Source: an uncultured Lentisphaeria bacterium
Lineage (GTDB): Bacteria > Verrucomicrobiota > Lentisphaeria > Victivallales > UBA1829
Assembly (NCBI GenBank): GCA_905197955.1
Contig: CAJKAR010000026.1
Location: forward strand, 8,483 to 72,482
Length of the DNA: 64,000 nt
Direction: 5' to 3'
Translations under genes and position numbers: made by a program
Shown: piece after piece, positions 37,027 to 47,377 of the stretch
How positions within the stretch are numbered: position 1 is the first letter of the stretch
Layout of the letters: every line of letters starts with the position of its first letter
The notes under the pieces: model-generated
Databases searched by the model: none
Told to the model about the DNA's origin: nothing
What the model saw: the letters and a program-made list of their open reading frames with translations, nothing else

Positions 37027-37758
37027 ATGAAGACTGTATCACGGCAACAAAATTGCACAAACCGTAAAAACGGCGGTTGTTTCAGAAAATCAAAAAATTT
37101 TACAATGATAGAACTTTTAGTTGTGATTTCCATTATTGCGATCCTCGCATCCTTTCTTCTTCCCGCCCTGAACAAAGCCAGGGTGAAAGCGCGGACGGTT
37201 TCCTGTATGAACAATCTGAAACAGCTTGGCATTTACATGACCATGTATCTCAATGCCAACGACGAATATTTTCCGACTCTGGGAGATGACGGATCCTCTT
37301 ATTACAATGACATCACCAAACGCTGGACAAGCCAGCGTTTTCTGGGAGACACAGCCGGACTGCATGGACCTGTACAGCAGAAAGCTCCTCTTCTGGCACT
37401 ATGCCCGAACAGTCAGAGGGCATCAGGATACATCACCTACTTTCAGCCATTGTTCCTGTTTGGCAGCAGCGAAAGTGCCTGTTCTGTTCCGAAACGAATT
37501 TCCACAATGGCAGAAGGAGCCAAGGCTGTCAACGGACGCCTCAGCGATGTGATTCTCCTCGGAGAAACCGATACATGGTGCTATCCCACCACCAGCGGGT
37601 ATGGAGGATTACGTTCCACCTGGCAAACCACCCATACTTCGCCGATTGATCCGTTCTATTATGCCAATGCCGTTATGCTTGACGGCAGAGCGGTAAAGGC
37701 TTATCATCGAACAGGTACCCGGACTTGGAATTATTCCGCTGTCTGGATCCGCTGGTAA
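37027..37758 (+). CDS. type II secretion-like pseudopilin
   Basis: 243 residues from the ATG at 37027 (AAGGAA upstream); an earlier in-frame start at 36931 would lie before the promoter. A basic 27-residue leader precedes 'NFTMIELLVVISIIAILASF', a prepilin site with +5 Glu, then 'LLPALNKARVKARTVSCMNN'. The C-terminal motif is altered: 'NAVMLDGRAVKAYHRTGT' keeps the DG but the usual His before it is missing. First gene of the LacI-linked operon, followed 24 bp later by a GH38 gene. Confidence 0.85.
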   Translation: MKTVSRQQNCTNRKNGGCFRKSKNFTMIELLVVISIIAILASFLLPALNKARVKARTVSCMNNLKQLGIYMTMYLNANDEYFPTLGDDGSSYYNDITKRWTSQRFLGDTAGLHGPVQQKAPLLALCPNSQRASGYITYFQPLFLFGSSESACSVPKRISTMAEGAKAVNGRLSDVILLGETDTWCYPTTSGYGGLRSTWQTTHTSPIDPFYYANAVMLDGRAVKAYHRTGTRTWNYSAVWIRW

Positions 37759-37782
37759 GATCCATAAACGCAGGATGTCAAT

Positions 37783-40113
37783 ATGCAGATTCATATTATC
37801 AGTACATTTCACTACGATGTCATCTATCTCAAGGATTATCAGAGCTATCTGGAAGAAAGTCTGAAAATTCTTGACCGGGCCCTCACTCTTCTTGAGCGTG
37901 AAGCAGATTACAAATTCACGGTGGAACAGATTCTTCCGTTCCGGGAATATTACAGGCGTTATCCGGAACGCCGAATGCAAATGCGGCGTCTGGCCTTGAG
38001 CGGACGCTTGTGTTTTGCGCCAGGCATGTTTGTCATGCCGGATATGAATATGGGAGGAGGAGAAACTCTTTTCCGACAGATCGAAAGCGGACGAAACTGG
38101 CTCAGGGACCATCTCTGTGTTGTAGCCGACGCCTGCTGGATCGCCGACTGCTGGGGACACCACGCACAACTCCCGCAAATGCTGTCTCAGTGCGGATACC
38201 GCTCCTATTTTTTCTGGCGGGGAATGGATCCGGCATTTCAGCGGAATAATTTCCGTTGGAGGGGTATCGACGGAACCGAAATTTTCACCCACTGGCTGCC
38301 CCGTGGCTATTCCGGAATTTATTTTCCTGAAAAACAGACAGAAATTATCAATGCCGAAGAACAGAAGTTGGAAGAGGCTTCTATTGAGGAAATGTCCCGT
38401 CTGGTGGAACAGGAACAGCGTTTTGGAACCTCGGAACATGTTCTAGTCTGCAACGGCGGAGATTTCCGAATGCCCCAGGAGAGCGCATCCGCCGCATTGA
38501 AAGAGATCAGAAAAAATAAACAGTTCTCCAGAATCGGATTTTCCACACCTTCAGAATATGCCGCCGCTGTTGCCGAAGAGGAACTTCCCGTTTATACAGG
38601 AGAGTTCAATGCGCTGTTTCAGGGTTCCTATTCCACAAATATTCCGATCAAACAGGGAATCTGGCGCCATACGGCTCGCCTGCTGGCAGAAGAGATGTTT
38701 CTCGCCGTTCAGGAGAAAAATTCGGAATCGCTCTGGCCACAATGGGAAGTAATTCTGCAACTCTGTTTTCACGATACTGTATGCGGAACAATTTGCGATA
38801 CGGCATTGGAATCGGTATTTTCCGATCTTCATGCTCTGGATATTCAAAATCCTTCCGGAAATGCGGTATTTAATCCGACAGCGCATAGCAGGCGGGAAAC
38901 GCTGGAACTCCCGGATGGGCAACGCTTTCTTGTAGAACTGAAACCATTTGAAGTTCGTCCATTACAGGACTTTCCGGCACATCTTCCGCTTCTCCCAGCT
39001 GTTACAGACGAGGATGTCTCTTTCCGGAATCGGCATTATACCGTATCATTCAACCGGAAGGGATTTATTTCCAGCTTGAGGACTCCGCGCGGAACAGAAT
39101 GGGTGGAAACCTCTTCAAAAGCACCGTTCGGCGCACTCGTGATGCAGAATGACAACGGAGACAACTGGCAGCTTTACGAAGGACCGATTGATGGAGGATC
39201 CGCAGCCGCAGCCTACTCCCACAACGATCCGGATCCTCTGGTTCGGGCGGATTCGGCGGATGGAATCATCAATCGTCACGCCTTTTATCCGGAAATAGAG
39301 GAGGTGCGGATTCTCCGGTCGCAGGATTGTCTGCAAATTCATCAGAAAGGACGAATCGCATTCTGGCGCAACAGGATATTCTTTGAATCGGTTCTGGTAT
39401 GCGATGAGGAGTCTCCGCTGATCCGTTGGAAGATCCGGGTTCGCACAGAAGGGCGTCACTATCGGCTCAGAGTGGCTTTTCCGACCCGTCTCCGCAATGG
39501 AGTCGTCACACATGAAATTCCCTTCGGGCTCCAGATCCGCGGGAATTCGGAATTCGCGGCAGGAACGTTCTGCGACTATTCCTCGGCTGATACAGGGGGG
39601 ATCACGCTGTTCAACCGGGGACTTCCGGGAAACAATGTCGATCCGGATGGAGTGATGCTGCTTTCCGTTTTCCGATCCGTCGCAATGGAATACAAGTGTG
39701 AAAGCGAACTGTCGTTTCATGAGGGAAAAGAACTGGAAGTGGAGTTTGCTCTGATGGTTCGGGATGAAACATCGCCGGAAGTGCTTATCCCGATAGCAGA
39801 ACGCTATGCGGCACCGCTGATGCTGGTGAATAATACGTCACAATCGCTGGATCTGACAAGGCTGAAACTCCCGGATACGGTACGCATCAGTACGTTGCGT
39901 TATAAAGAAAGATCACTCTTTCTGCGTCTTTATGAAGGTGTCGGCAAGAGGACTCTGCTTTCGCTTTCTTTTCCGGAAAAGTTCCACCACTGGTGCAAGG
40001 CGAATGCTCTGGGCGATCCGCTGGGCTCGTCTCTCCCCCTTCCCTATCCCTTGGAATTGAATCTGCATCCATTTGAAATCTGCAATCTGATTTTGTATGA
40101 GGATATGCAATGA
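37783..40113 (+). CDS. GH38-like alpha-mannosidase
   Basis: 776 residues and no signal peptide, so probably cytoplasmic. The N-terminus 'MQIHIISTFHYDVIYLKDYQ' has the HxD zinc pair of GH38, and 'ADACWIADCWGHHAQLPQML' carries the nucleophile Asp (~121) in the family context. A helical middle domain follows ('LQLCFHDTVCGTICDTAL', with the second zinc His-Asp), and C-terminal beta domains. Known activity of the family: retaining alpha-mannoside hydrolysis. It overlaps the next gene by ATGA. In this operon it may finish the breakdown of imported oligosaccharides. Confidence 0.8.
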   Translation: MQIHIISTFHYDVIYLKDYQSYLEESLKILDRALTLLEREADYKFTVEQILPFREYYRRYPERRMQMRRLALSGRLCFAPGMFVMPDMNMGGGETLFRQIESGRNWLRDHLCVVADACWIADCWGHHAQLPQMLSQCGYRSYFFWRGMDPAFQRNNFRWRGIDGTEIFTHWLPRGYSGIYFPEKQTEIINAEEQKLEEASIEEMSRLVEQEQRFGTSEHVLVCNGGDFRMPQESASAALKEIRKNKQFSRIGFSTPSEYAAAVAEEELPVYTGEFNALFQGSYSTNIPIKQGIWRHTARLLAEEMFLAVQEKNSESLWPQWEVILQLCFHDTVCGTICDTALESVFSDLHALDIQNPSGNAVFNPTAHSRRETLELPDGQRFLVELKPFEVRPLQDFPAHLPLLPAVTDEDVSFRNRHYTVSFNRKGFISSLRTPRGTEWVETSSKAPFGALVMQNDNGDNWQLYEGPIDGGSAAAAYSHNDPDPLVRADSADGIINRHAFYPEIEEVRILRSQDCLQIHQKGRIAFWRNRIFFESVLVCDEESPLIRWKIRVRTEGRHYRLRVAFPTRLRNGVVTHEIPFGLQIRGNSEFAAGTFCDYSSADTGGITLFNRGLPGNNVDPDGVMLLSVFRSVAMEYKCESELSFHEGKELEVEFALMVRDETSPEVLIPIAERYAAPLMLVNNTSQSLDLTRLKLPDTVRISTLRYKERSLFLRLYEGVGKRTLLSLSFPEKFHHWCKANALGDPLGSSLPLPYPLELNLHPFEICNLILYEDMQ

Positions 40114-43100
40114 AAAGCGCCATCCGTCTGCTTCTGTTTCTGTTCCTTGTTCTGAATACCTTTTTATTATGGGGCAGTACCACAGAATTTCTTCCGCTGG
40201 ATCTCCGGAAACTGGCTACAACAGGATTTCAGGATTCCGTTGCAAATGACTACATGGGAGGATGGTTCGATGAAGGAAACAATGATCTGCGGATTTTTCC
40301 ATCCGGCAGAAGAATATTCGCCGGAGTTCCGTTCGATATCATCGATCCGATTGCCAATGCGGGAGCGACCTGCATTGCTCTGCGGAGTGTCCGGCGACCG
40401 TATTTCCCGGAAGCTCTTCGGAAGATTCCTGTGAATCTGGAGCAGGTGGATTTTCTGCATTTTCTGCACACAGGAGGCGGAAATATGCCGACGCCTCATG
40501 GCAGAGTGTATCACTGGATCATTCATTATGAGGATAAAACCCGCGCGGAAATTCCGGTCCGCTGGAATCTGGAAATCGGGAACTGGTGGATTCCCCGAAA
40601 TCTCCCGAATGCGATTCTTGTCTGGGCGGATTACAATCCAGTCGGCCGTCTGGTCGGCGTATGGCGCATGAGTGTACCCAATCCTTATCCAGGGAAAAAA
40701 ATTCTATCGCTGGATCTCGTTTCCGAAAATTCTGATGCGTTCAGCGCGGTACTTGCAATTACATTCCAACGGGGAAAAACACTTCCCGGTCTTTCCGGAA
40801 AAACCATCCGGCTGAAAATTGCCAGAGACTCTAAAGAATTTACCGAGATTCCCAGAGAGGCTTCCTCTCGTTCCGCAGACAACACTCCGGAAGCGGAACA
40901 GGAAAAACTGATTCAGAAAATCCACATGGAAATGGAAGAATTCCGAATTATGAATGAGCTGATGGCTGTCAAAGTTTCAGAGGAACGGAAGGCTCAGTCA
41001 AAAGAAAAAAAGATCTCAGAAATCGGGGTCCTGGAATTCCGGATTCAGCCGGAACTGCTGCATTTCTACAAAACACGTTCGGAAATTGAGCGTCTTCTGG
41101 ATCAATCGGATGAGTTTTGCAGAAAGGTTCCGCTTCAGGAGCTCGTGGATCAAAAGATTTCAGTGAAAGAAGTTCCTCTTCTGCTGGATCATTCCGGCGA
41201 TCCGTTCCCGTATACGCTGAAGAAAGAAGGTGACTGTTTTCAGGCACTTGTCCGCTATCTGGAACAAGGCGGAGCCATTCTGAACTTGAACGGATTTCCC
41301 TTCGGACGACCAATGACCCTCGGCCCGGATGGACGCTGGTCGTATCCGAATCGCTATTCGGAGTCCTCATTGCTTCGTACATCACCGGCATTCTCTTCGG
41401 CTCCGGGTGAAGGGAATCTTTATCTGAAACTGAATCTTCCAGGAGTTTCCCGCAAATTCATTCTGCCAGTCTACTGCTGGAAAGACTACCGAATTCTGAA
41501 TGATAACTCGGTCCGCAGTTCCGGCTGGAAGATGCTCCCCCTGGCGGAACTGTATCAGGAGGAGAAAAATGGAACGGAACGGCGAATCGGAATTTCCGCA
41601 GTGCTTCTGCATGGTCATCAAGGAAGATTCGCAAAGGGGGCTCTCGGCTGGATGGATCCACAAACGCTGAAACGGATGAGCGGAGTCTGGTCCGATTCCC
41701 GGACACCGTCAAAAACAGGACGGGATCCCCGTCAGCAGGATCCGAGTCAGGCTGGACGGAAACTTCTGCTCCTGGCAATCGACAGTATTCGTCAAAATGG
41801 AACTCTTCACGGCTCAGGAGGAAAAACGGATCGCACTCTTCGTCAGGCAAGACAGGAGCTTGCTCGGGAGAAAGCACGGTTCGAACGGCTTTCCTCCGCT
41901 CTGCGCAATCCGCCGGATCTTCCTCCGAAAAAATTATCCATTCGCGACGGCATGTTTCTGGTGAACGGCAAACCGAAAATTCTCTGGGGAACGGAAATCA
42001 GCGGTTATCCGGGACAAGGTGGCAACGGCGTAACTTCTCCGCTCGGAAAATTTTATCTGCGCGGAGCCGCCCAACTCTTCGACTTCGATTATGCCGTCTT
42101 CACACTTTTCCCGATTCTCCGGGAATACAACGGCAGGATCAATCCCCGAGTGGCCCCCGGAAGCTGGGGAGCAAAACAGGACTGGCGCGGCAATCTGCGC
42201 CGGGCCGCGAAAGAAACCACTCACAACGGCTGGGCTCTGGAGATGAACAGTGTTTTCATGACCTACAATGAATTTCTGAAAAAGGATCCGGCATTCTTTC
42301 CGGCACATTCCGACTTTTCCATTCTGGCCTGTCCGGAAAATCCGCAGACATGGAATCTGATGCGGAAACTCTACAAGGAGTGTCTGGATGATGTTCTGCT
42401 TCAGGGCGGAAATCTGAATGTCATTGAACTCGATAATGAATCCATGTACCGCTCCTCTTCCGAAGCCAATATCCGGATGTTCCGGAAGTATCTGGAAAAG
42501 CGGTATACCTCCATCGGCCAGCTGAATGCAGTCTGGGGCGGAAACAGAACCTCCTTCCATTCGATTATTCCGCCGGTAATGACGCGCATCGACGCGCGGA
42601 AAAATGGAATTGCTCCCGTCATCGACTGGATCAAGTTTCAGCAGATGCGCTATGTTCAGGTGATCCGCCGGAAACGGGCGATGATCGAAGAACTGCTGAA
42701 TGGACGCAAGGTTCTGTTTTCGATCCAGCCGTTTGCCACGCTTTCCGGGGGCGAGGATCGTCACAGCTACGCGCTTCGCGGATGCGATTATGAGGCAATG
42801 CCGGAGCTTGTGGATATTCTTTCATCGGAACGTCTCTTCACTCCGTGGCGGGATGGCTCCTCTCCCGAGGAGATGTCCGCCATGATCGGAAATGCCGGCT
42901 ACCTTTTCACGGAAATGATGCGCTGCATTTCGGAAAACAAACTCCCTGTGCTTAACACCGAAGGAGCCATGACAAAATACGGAAGCAGGAAAAGTGCGGC
43001 GGAATATCAGCTTGCGGTCTGGAGTCATATCATCCACGGGGATCAGGCTGTTGTACCGACCTACTGGTGCTTTTTCCCGGCTCCTGACTCGGTCTGTCAT

Positions 43101-44099
43101 CCGGCGAACAACGAACCGGATGTCCTTGCGGAGATGGTTCGAATCGGGAAATCGCTTCAGCGCTTCGGAGAGCTGGTCGCACCGGTTCCCCGGATTCAGG
43201 GAAAAATCGCGTTGTTTGTCTCGTTTGAATCCATGCGTGACATCCGCCGCAATTTCGGTCTGGAAACAGAGTTCTATTCCGGTGTATTTTCCCGCCGTCC
43301 CCTGGATCTGATCACAGGCAATCAGATTCTCCGCGGGAAATTGAAACAATGCCGGGCTCTGCTTCTGACCGGAGCTCATCTTGTACGGGAGGAGGTCTTT
43401 GCGACAATCCGCAGGTATGTGGAGGAAGGCGGCATAGTCCTTGCCACACCGGAAACCTTTCGGGGGAATGAATATGGAAAGCGAATCTCCGGACAGGATT
43501 TCTTCCCGCTGCGCTCATCGCCGGAGCTTCTGGACCGTCCGCTTGCGGAGATCGGAAAATCCGGGACCTCGGCACTCTGGGACGACCGGAAACTGACGTT
43601 TCTGTTTCAAGATCCGAGCCTCTCCGTCCAGGGAGGAGATGAAACCACCATCCTTGCACATTCTCCGGAAGGAGTTCCCATGCTGGCACTCCGAACTTAC
43701 GGCAAGGGAAAAGTGTACCAGTTCGGCGGTGTCCCCTCCGCGGTGACATCTCTGCAAAGCTGGAAAGCGATTCTGGATCGGGAGAAGATCGCCGCGGATC
43801 TGGAGGTCCGTGGAGAAGATGCTGATTTCTTCGTGGAAACCCAGGTCGTGGAAAGGGAAAACGGATTTCTGCTCTATGTTGCTAATTTTTTCCGGGAGGC
43901 AAAAAATGTCTCCATTCCTGCAAAAGGGAAATTGCATCGGGGGCCCTGCCGGATCATCTCTCTGATTACCGGACAGGAGTTCCCGAGTGCAAACGGAACG
44001 CCGGTGTGGAACGGAAAAGAAGATCTGCTGAAACTTCACCTTCCTCCGCATGGAGTGGAGGTACTCTATTTTGAAAAGATGAAAGGAAGGGGAAAGTGA
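40110..44099 (+). CDS. secreted GH42-like glycosidase with KGGWxDQG-type domain
   Basis: 1329 residues. A hydrophobic N-terminus (MKSAIRLLLFLFLVLNTFLL) acts as signal peptide. Residues ~30-230 are a divergent copy of the shared domain ('GGWFDEGNNDLRIFPSGRRI', 'FAGVPFDIIDPIANAGAT'). After a long beta and coiled region, the barrel from ~610 shows 'IELDNESMYRSSSEANIRMF' (acid/base Glu ~777) and 'PVLNTEGAMTKYG' (nucleophile Glu ~951). 'GKIALFVSFESMRDIRRNFG' onward resembles the GH42 trimerisation domain, which suggests beta-galactosidase-type chemistry. Overlaps both neighbours by 4 bases. The catalytic pair is read by position, not tested. Confidence 0.7.
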   Translation: MKSAIRLLLFLFLVLNTFLLWGSTTEFLPLDLRKLATTGFQDSVANDYMGGWFDEGNNDLRIFPSGRRIFAGVPFDIIDPIANAGATCIALRSVRRPYFPEALRKIPVNLEQVDFLHFLHTGGGNMPTPHGRVYHWIIHYEDKTRAEIPVRWNLEIGNWWIPRNLPNAILVWADYNPVGRLVGVWRMSVPNPYPGKKILSLDLVSENSDAFSAVLAITFQRGKTLPGLSGKTIRLKIARDSKEFTEIPREASSRSADNTPEAEQEKLIQKIHMEMEEFRIMNELMAVKVSEERKAQSKEKKISEIGVLEFRIQPELLHFYKTRSEIERLLDQSDEFCRKVPLQELVDQKISVKEVPLLLDHSGDPFPYTLKKEGDCFQALVRYLEQGGAILNLNGFPFGRPMTLGPDGRWSYPNRYSESSLLRTSPAFSSAPGEGNLYLKLNLPGVSRKFILPVYCWKDYRILNDNSVRSSGWKMLPLAELYQEEKNGTERRIGISAVLLHGHQGRFAKGALGWMDPQTLKRMSGVWSDSRTPSKTGRDPRQQDPSQAGRKLLLLAIDSIRQNGTLHGSGGKTDRTLRQARQELAREKARFERLSSALRNPPDLPPKKLSIRDGMFLVNGKPKILWGTEISGYPGQGGNGVTSPLGKFYLRGAAQLFDFDYAVFTLFPILREYNGRINPRVAPGSWGAKQDWRGNLRRAAKETTHNGWALEMNSVFMTYNEFLKKDPAFFPAHSDFSILACPENPQTWNLMRKLYKECLDDVLLQGGNLNVIELDNESMYRSSSEANIRMFRKYLEKRYTSIGQLNAVWGGNRTSFHSIIPPVMTRIDARKNGIAPVIDWIKFQQMRYVQVIRRKRAMIEELLNGRKVLFSIQPFATLSGGEDRHSYALRGCDYEAMPELVDILSSERLFTPWRDGSSPEEMSAMIGNAGYLFTEMMRCISENKLPVLNTEGAMTKYGSRKSAAEYQLAVWSHIIHGDQAVVPTYWCFFPAPDSVCHPANNEPDVLAEMVRIGKSLQRFGELVAPVPRIQGKIALFVSFESMRDIRRNFGLETEFYSGVFSRRPLDLITGNQILRGKLKQCRALLLTGAHLVREEVFATIRRYVEEGGIVLATPETFRGNEYGKRISGQDFFPLRSSPELLDRPLAEIGKSGTSALWDDRKLTFLFQDPSLSVQGGDETTILAHSPEGVPMLALRTYGKGKVYQFGGVPSAVTSLQSWKAILDREKIAADLEVRGEDADFFVETQVVERENGFLLYVANFFREAKNVSIPAKGKLHRGPCRIISLITGQEFPSANGTPVWNGKEDLLKLHLPPHGVEVLYFEKMKGRGK

Positions 44100-47000
44100 T
44101 CCGAGTTAAGTTATTCAGTCTGATAATGTTGTATCTTGTTGCCACTCTTGTCTCGGCGGATATCGCGATCCGGCCGGACGGGAGTATCCGGATTGGAAAT
44201 GGCGAACTGCTGGTCCGGCACTATCATCCGCAATGGAGAACCTCCGTTCCCCGGCACAACCAGACAGTCATCCCCTCTTCCGGAGGCCTCTTCAAATCCC
44301 CATGGAAACTGTTCGACGGAACAGAAGCGGAATGGGTGGAGAATATCCGCAAAGACCAGAATGGAATTTACCGGATTCAATATCTCTTCCGCTCCGAACG
44401 TCCCGCAAGAACAGCAATTCTGACAGCGGAACTGACTCTGCCGGTAAAGGAATTCCAGAACACGGTCCTGACAGCCGATGGAAAAGATATTCTCCTGAAC
44501 GCCGGAAAGAACGGAGTTGTGTTTCCTTTGAAAAAAGTCCGGGAAGTACACTTTTCTCTTTCCGATGGAACACTACGGATCAGCTTTCCGGAATCCGCCT
44601 TTCTGGAGATTCTGGATCAGAGACACTGGAACAAGAATTTTTTCTGTCTGCGGATCCGCTTCTCTCCGGATGCCGGGAACCTGACGGAAAGCCGCTTGTC
44701 GATGAATCTACAATTTTCACCGTTTCGAGGAATTCCAGTGGATCTTTCCCCGATCGTGAATCGGACCTTTCATGATCCGGTCCCCAATGACGGAAAAGGC
44801 GGCTGGACCGATCAGGGGCCCTCCAATGACATGCGGAATCTTCCGATGGGAACTCGAAAAGTCGGCACCTTGAACTTTCCGGTTCTGCCCGCCGGCTGTG
44901 CTGTTGTCGGCGGCAAGGCAAGGAAAGGGTATCCGGCAGAGCTGGAGCTTTCTGTGAAAGACTCTGAATCCCATTCCTGGCTGGCTCTGCTGCATGCCGG
45001 AGCATGGCTCCCTGCTCCGGGACAGAAAATGGGCGATATTTCGGTACGCTATCTGGATGGAACCAGCCAGAAAATTCCGATTATTTCGGGCAAAGATATC
45101 GGGAACTGGTGGAAGCCTGCGGCTCTTCCCAACGGGATCGTCGCCTGGGAAGGCAGCAATTCCTCTGCATCGGTCGGACTCTACTGTTCCTTTTTCCCCT
45201 TGAAAGGGAAGCCGGTAGCGTCGCTGAAATTCGAAACTGCCGGCGATACACCTCTCTGGATGATTGTTTCCGCACTCTTTACCAACGGAAGAATGAATGT
45301 TCCCAGACAGGAACCTGTGACCATACTCCGGAACGCGGAATGGCGTCCGTTTCTCTTCGACCGTTCCGTTCAGAAAGGCTCCGCTCTGGACTTTTCTTTC
45401 CTGCTGGATGCTCCCGCCGGAAAATATGGATATCTGCAAGTAACTCCGGACGGACATTTCCAGTTTGAAAAACAGAAGAAGCCCGTCCGATTCTATGGGA
45501 CGAACATCTCTTTCTGGGCACTCTATATGAACAAACAGGACTGCGACATGATAGCGGAACGGCTGGCCCGCTGCGGTTATAACGCAGTTCGTCTGCATCA
45601 TTTCGATCGTGATCTTGTCGATCGGAGCAACCGGAAAGACTCCCATCGGATTCTCCCCGAACGGCTGGATCAGCTGGATTATCTGATCGCCGCTCTGAAA
45701 CGCAACGGGATCTATCTGACAACAGATCTTTATACGGCACGCTATCCGGCTCCCGAAGAATTTCCCGGACTGCCGGACATGAAACCCGGATACGAGTACA
45801 AGGCCATGGTAATGATCTCTGCTGAGGTCCGTTCCCGATTTAAAAATTGGGTCCGACAGCTCTTCACACACCGCAATCCCTACACGGGCCTGACCTGGGC
45901 GGAGGATCCGGCTTTCATTGGAATCAGCATTCTGAATGAGAATTCAATTTTCTTCATTCTGCAACAGCACTGCCGCCGTGAAATCCGGGAATTCTATCAA
46001 AAGGAGTTCCGGAAAAGATGCCGGGAACGGGGAATAGCCGTAACAACACAGAATCACGATGTGCTGTTCAAGCGCTTCTGCCGGGAAATTTATCAGGAAT
46101 ATTATCAGGAAATGGTCAAGTTTCTTCGGGAGATCGGTGTGCGGGCTCCCCTGACCGATCAGAACTTCATCGAATCGCCGAATTATCATCCCTTCCGCAT
46201 GGAATACGATTATGTGGACAATCATCTGTACTGGGATCACCCGGTCTCTCTCGGCAACGGCCTGACACCGGTTCAATTCTGCAATTACAGCGTTCTGCGC
46301 AATAATCTCTTCTCTCCTCGGCTTATTATGCCGACCCGCATTTTTGGAAAACCCTTCACTGTAACCGAATTCGATTTCTGTTATCCAAACCGGTTCCGGG
46401 CGGAAGGAGCTCCGCTCTTCAGCGCCTATGCCGCGCTTCAGGACTGGGATGCCGTCTATCGGTTCGGGTACAGCGGGGGAAAGGACCGGGCTCTTACGGA
46501 AGTGAGCATTGAGGCGTTCGATTGCGCAAACGATGTGATCCGAATGCTGTCGGAACGGATTGGAGCGGCGTTTTTCCTGAGAAGAGATGTCCGGCCAGCC
46601 CGGATTGCATTCGCGGCCGCCGTTCCCGAAGACGTTACTTCGCAGATCTGGCCGGACTATCCGCTGGATCTTCAAATGCTCGGACTGTACGGAAAAGTCG
46701 GTTCTGTCTCCTGTCGTGAAGGAAAATGCAGTCCCTCTCTTCCGTCAGACTGCCGCGCCGTGTTCTCTCTGACTCCGGACGCATTTCCCCGCGGAGTAAA
46801 ATGTCCGGTCTTCACCGGATTTTACAATCTCTCCGGAAAGATTGCCAAGGCGAATCTTTCCACGGGACGGAAAAATGAACGGATTCAAAGTTCCACCGCA
46901 GAACTGACTGCGGATTTCAAAAAACAGACCTTTTCCGCTGTTACACCATACAGTGAAGCCCTGATTCTTCCGGAGGGTGAACGCCTTGCCGGGAAAACGC

Positions 47001-47377
47001 TTTCCGCACGGACTGCCAAAGGATTTGCGGTAATTTCTCTGATCGCCGTGGATGGGAAACCTCTGCGGGAATCCCAACGCCTCCTTCTGCTCCATCTGAC
47101 GGATGTTCAGCTGGAGGGAATCACATTCAGCGGATCCGATCAGAGAATTGTCACCCGATGGCCGAAAGGACAACTTCTTGCAGGCAAAGGTGTTGCAGAA
47201 ATTTCTCTGTTACTTCCAGATGTTCCCTGGAAACTCTACGCGCTGACACCCTCCGGGAAACGAATTGCGGAACTCCCCATCACGAAAGACGGAAACGGTT
47301 CTCTGAAGTGGACTGCCGATACCTTCCGCGATCCTCATGAAATTGTGTTTGCTTATGAACTGCAAAGGGGAAAATAA
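44096..47377 (+). CDS. secreted clan GH-A glycosidase with KGGWxDQG domain
   Basis: 1093 residues starting at GTG 44096, whose GTGA overlaps the previous stop. Signal peptide MIRVKLFSLIMLYLVATLVSA. Residues ~22-215 are a beta-sandwich; ~220-400 the shared domain ('NDGKGGWTDQGPSNDMRNLP'). After 'HFQFEKQKKPVRFYGTNISF' the barrel shows 'IGISILNENSIFF' (acid/base Glu ~615) and 'FTVTEFDFCYPNRFRAEG' (nucleophile Glu ~757). It is distantly like the enzymes at 14524 and 61036 in domain order. Third glycosidase of the LacI-linked operon; the next gene starts at the very next base. Confidence 0.75.
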   Translation: MIRVKLFSLIMLYLVATLVSADIAIRPDGSIRIGNGELLVRHYHPQWRTSVPRHNQTVIPSSGGLFKSPWKLFDGTEAEWVENIRKDQNGIYRIQYLFRSERPARTAILTAELTLPVKEFQNTVLTADGKDILLNAGKNGVVFPLKKVREVHFSLSDGTLRISFPESAFLEILDQRHWNKNFFCLRIRFSPDAGNLTESRLSMNLQFSPFRGIPVDLSPIVNRTFHDPVPNDGKGGWTDQGPSNDMRNLPMGTRKVGTLNFPVLPAGCAVVGGKARKGYPAELELSVKDSESHSWLALLHAGAWLPAPGQKMGDISVRYLDGTSQKIPIISGKDIGNWWKPAALPNGIVAWEGSNSSASVGLYCSFFPLKGKPVASLKFETAGDTPLWMIVSALFTNGRMNVPRQEPVTILRNAEWRPFLFDRSVQKGSALDFSFLLDAPAGKYGYLQVTPDGHFQFEKQKKPVRFYGTNISFWALYMNKQDCDMIAERLARCGYNAVRLHHFDRDLVDRSNRKDSHRILPERLDQLDYLIAALKRNGIYLTTDLYTARYPAPEEFPGLPDMKPGYEYKAMVMISAEVRSRFKNWVRQLFTHRNPYTGLTWAEDPAFIGISILNENSIFFILQQHCRREIREFYQKEFRKRCRERGIAVTTQNHDVLFKRFCREIYQEYYQEMVKFLREIGVRAPLTDQNFIESPNYHPFRMEYDYVDNHLYWDHPVSLGNGLTPVQFCNYSVLRNNLFSPRLIMPTRIFGKPFTVTEFDFCYPNRFRAEGAPLFSAYAALQDWDAVYRFGYSGGKDRALTEVSIEAFDCANDVIRMLSERIGAAFFLRRDVRPARIAFAAAVPEDVTSQIWPDYPLDLQMLGLYGKVGSVSCREGKCSPSLPSDCRAVFSLTPDAFPRGVKCPVFTGFYNLSGKIAKANLSTGRKNERIQSSTAELTADFKKQTFSAVTPYSEALILPEGERLAGKTLSARTAKGFAVISLIAVDGKPLRESQRLLLLHLTDVQLEGITFSGSDQRIVTRWPKGQLLAGKGVAEISLLLPDVPWKLYALTPSGKRIAELPITKDGNGSLKWTADTFRDPHEIVFAYELQRGK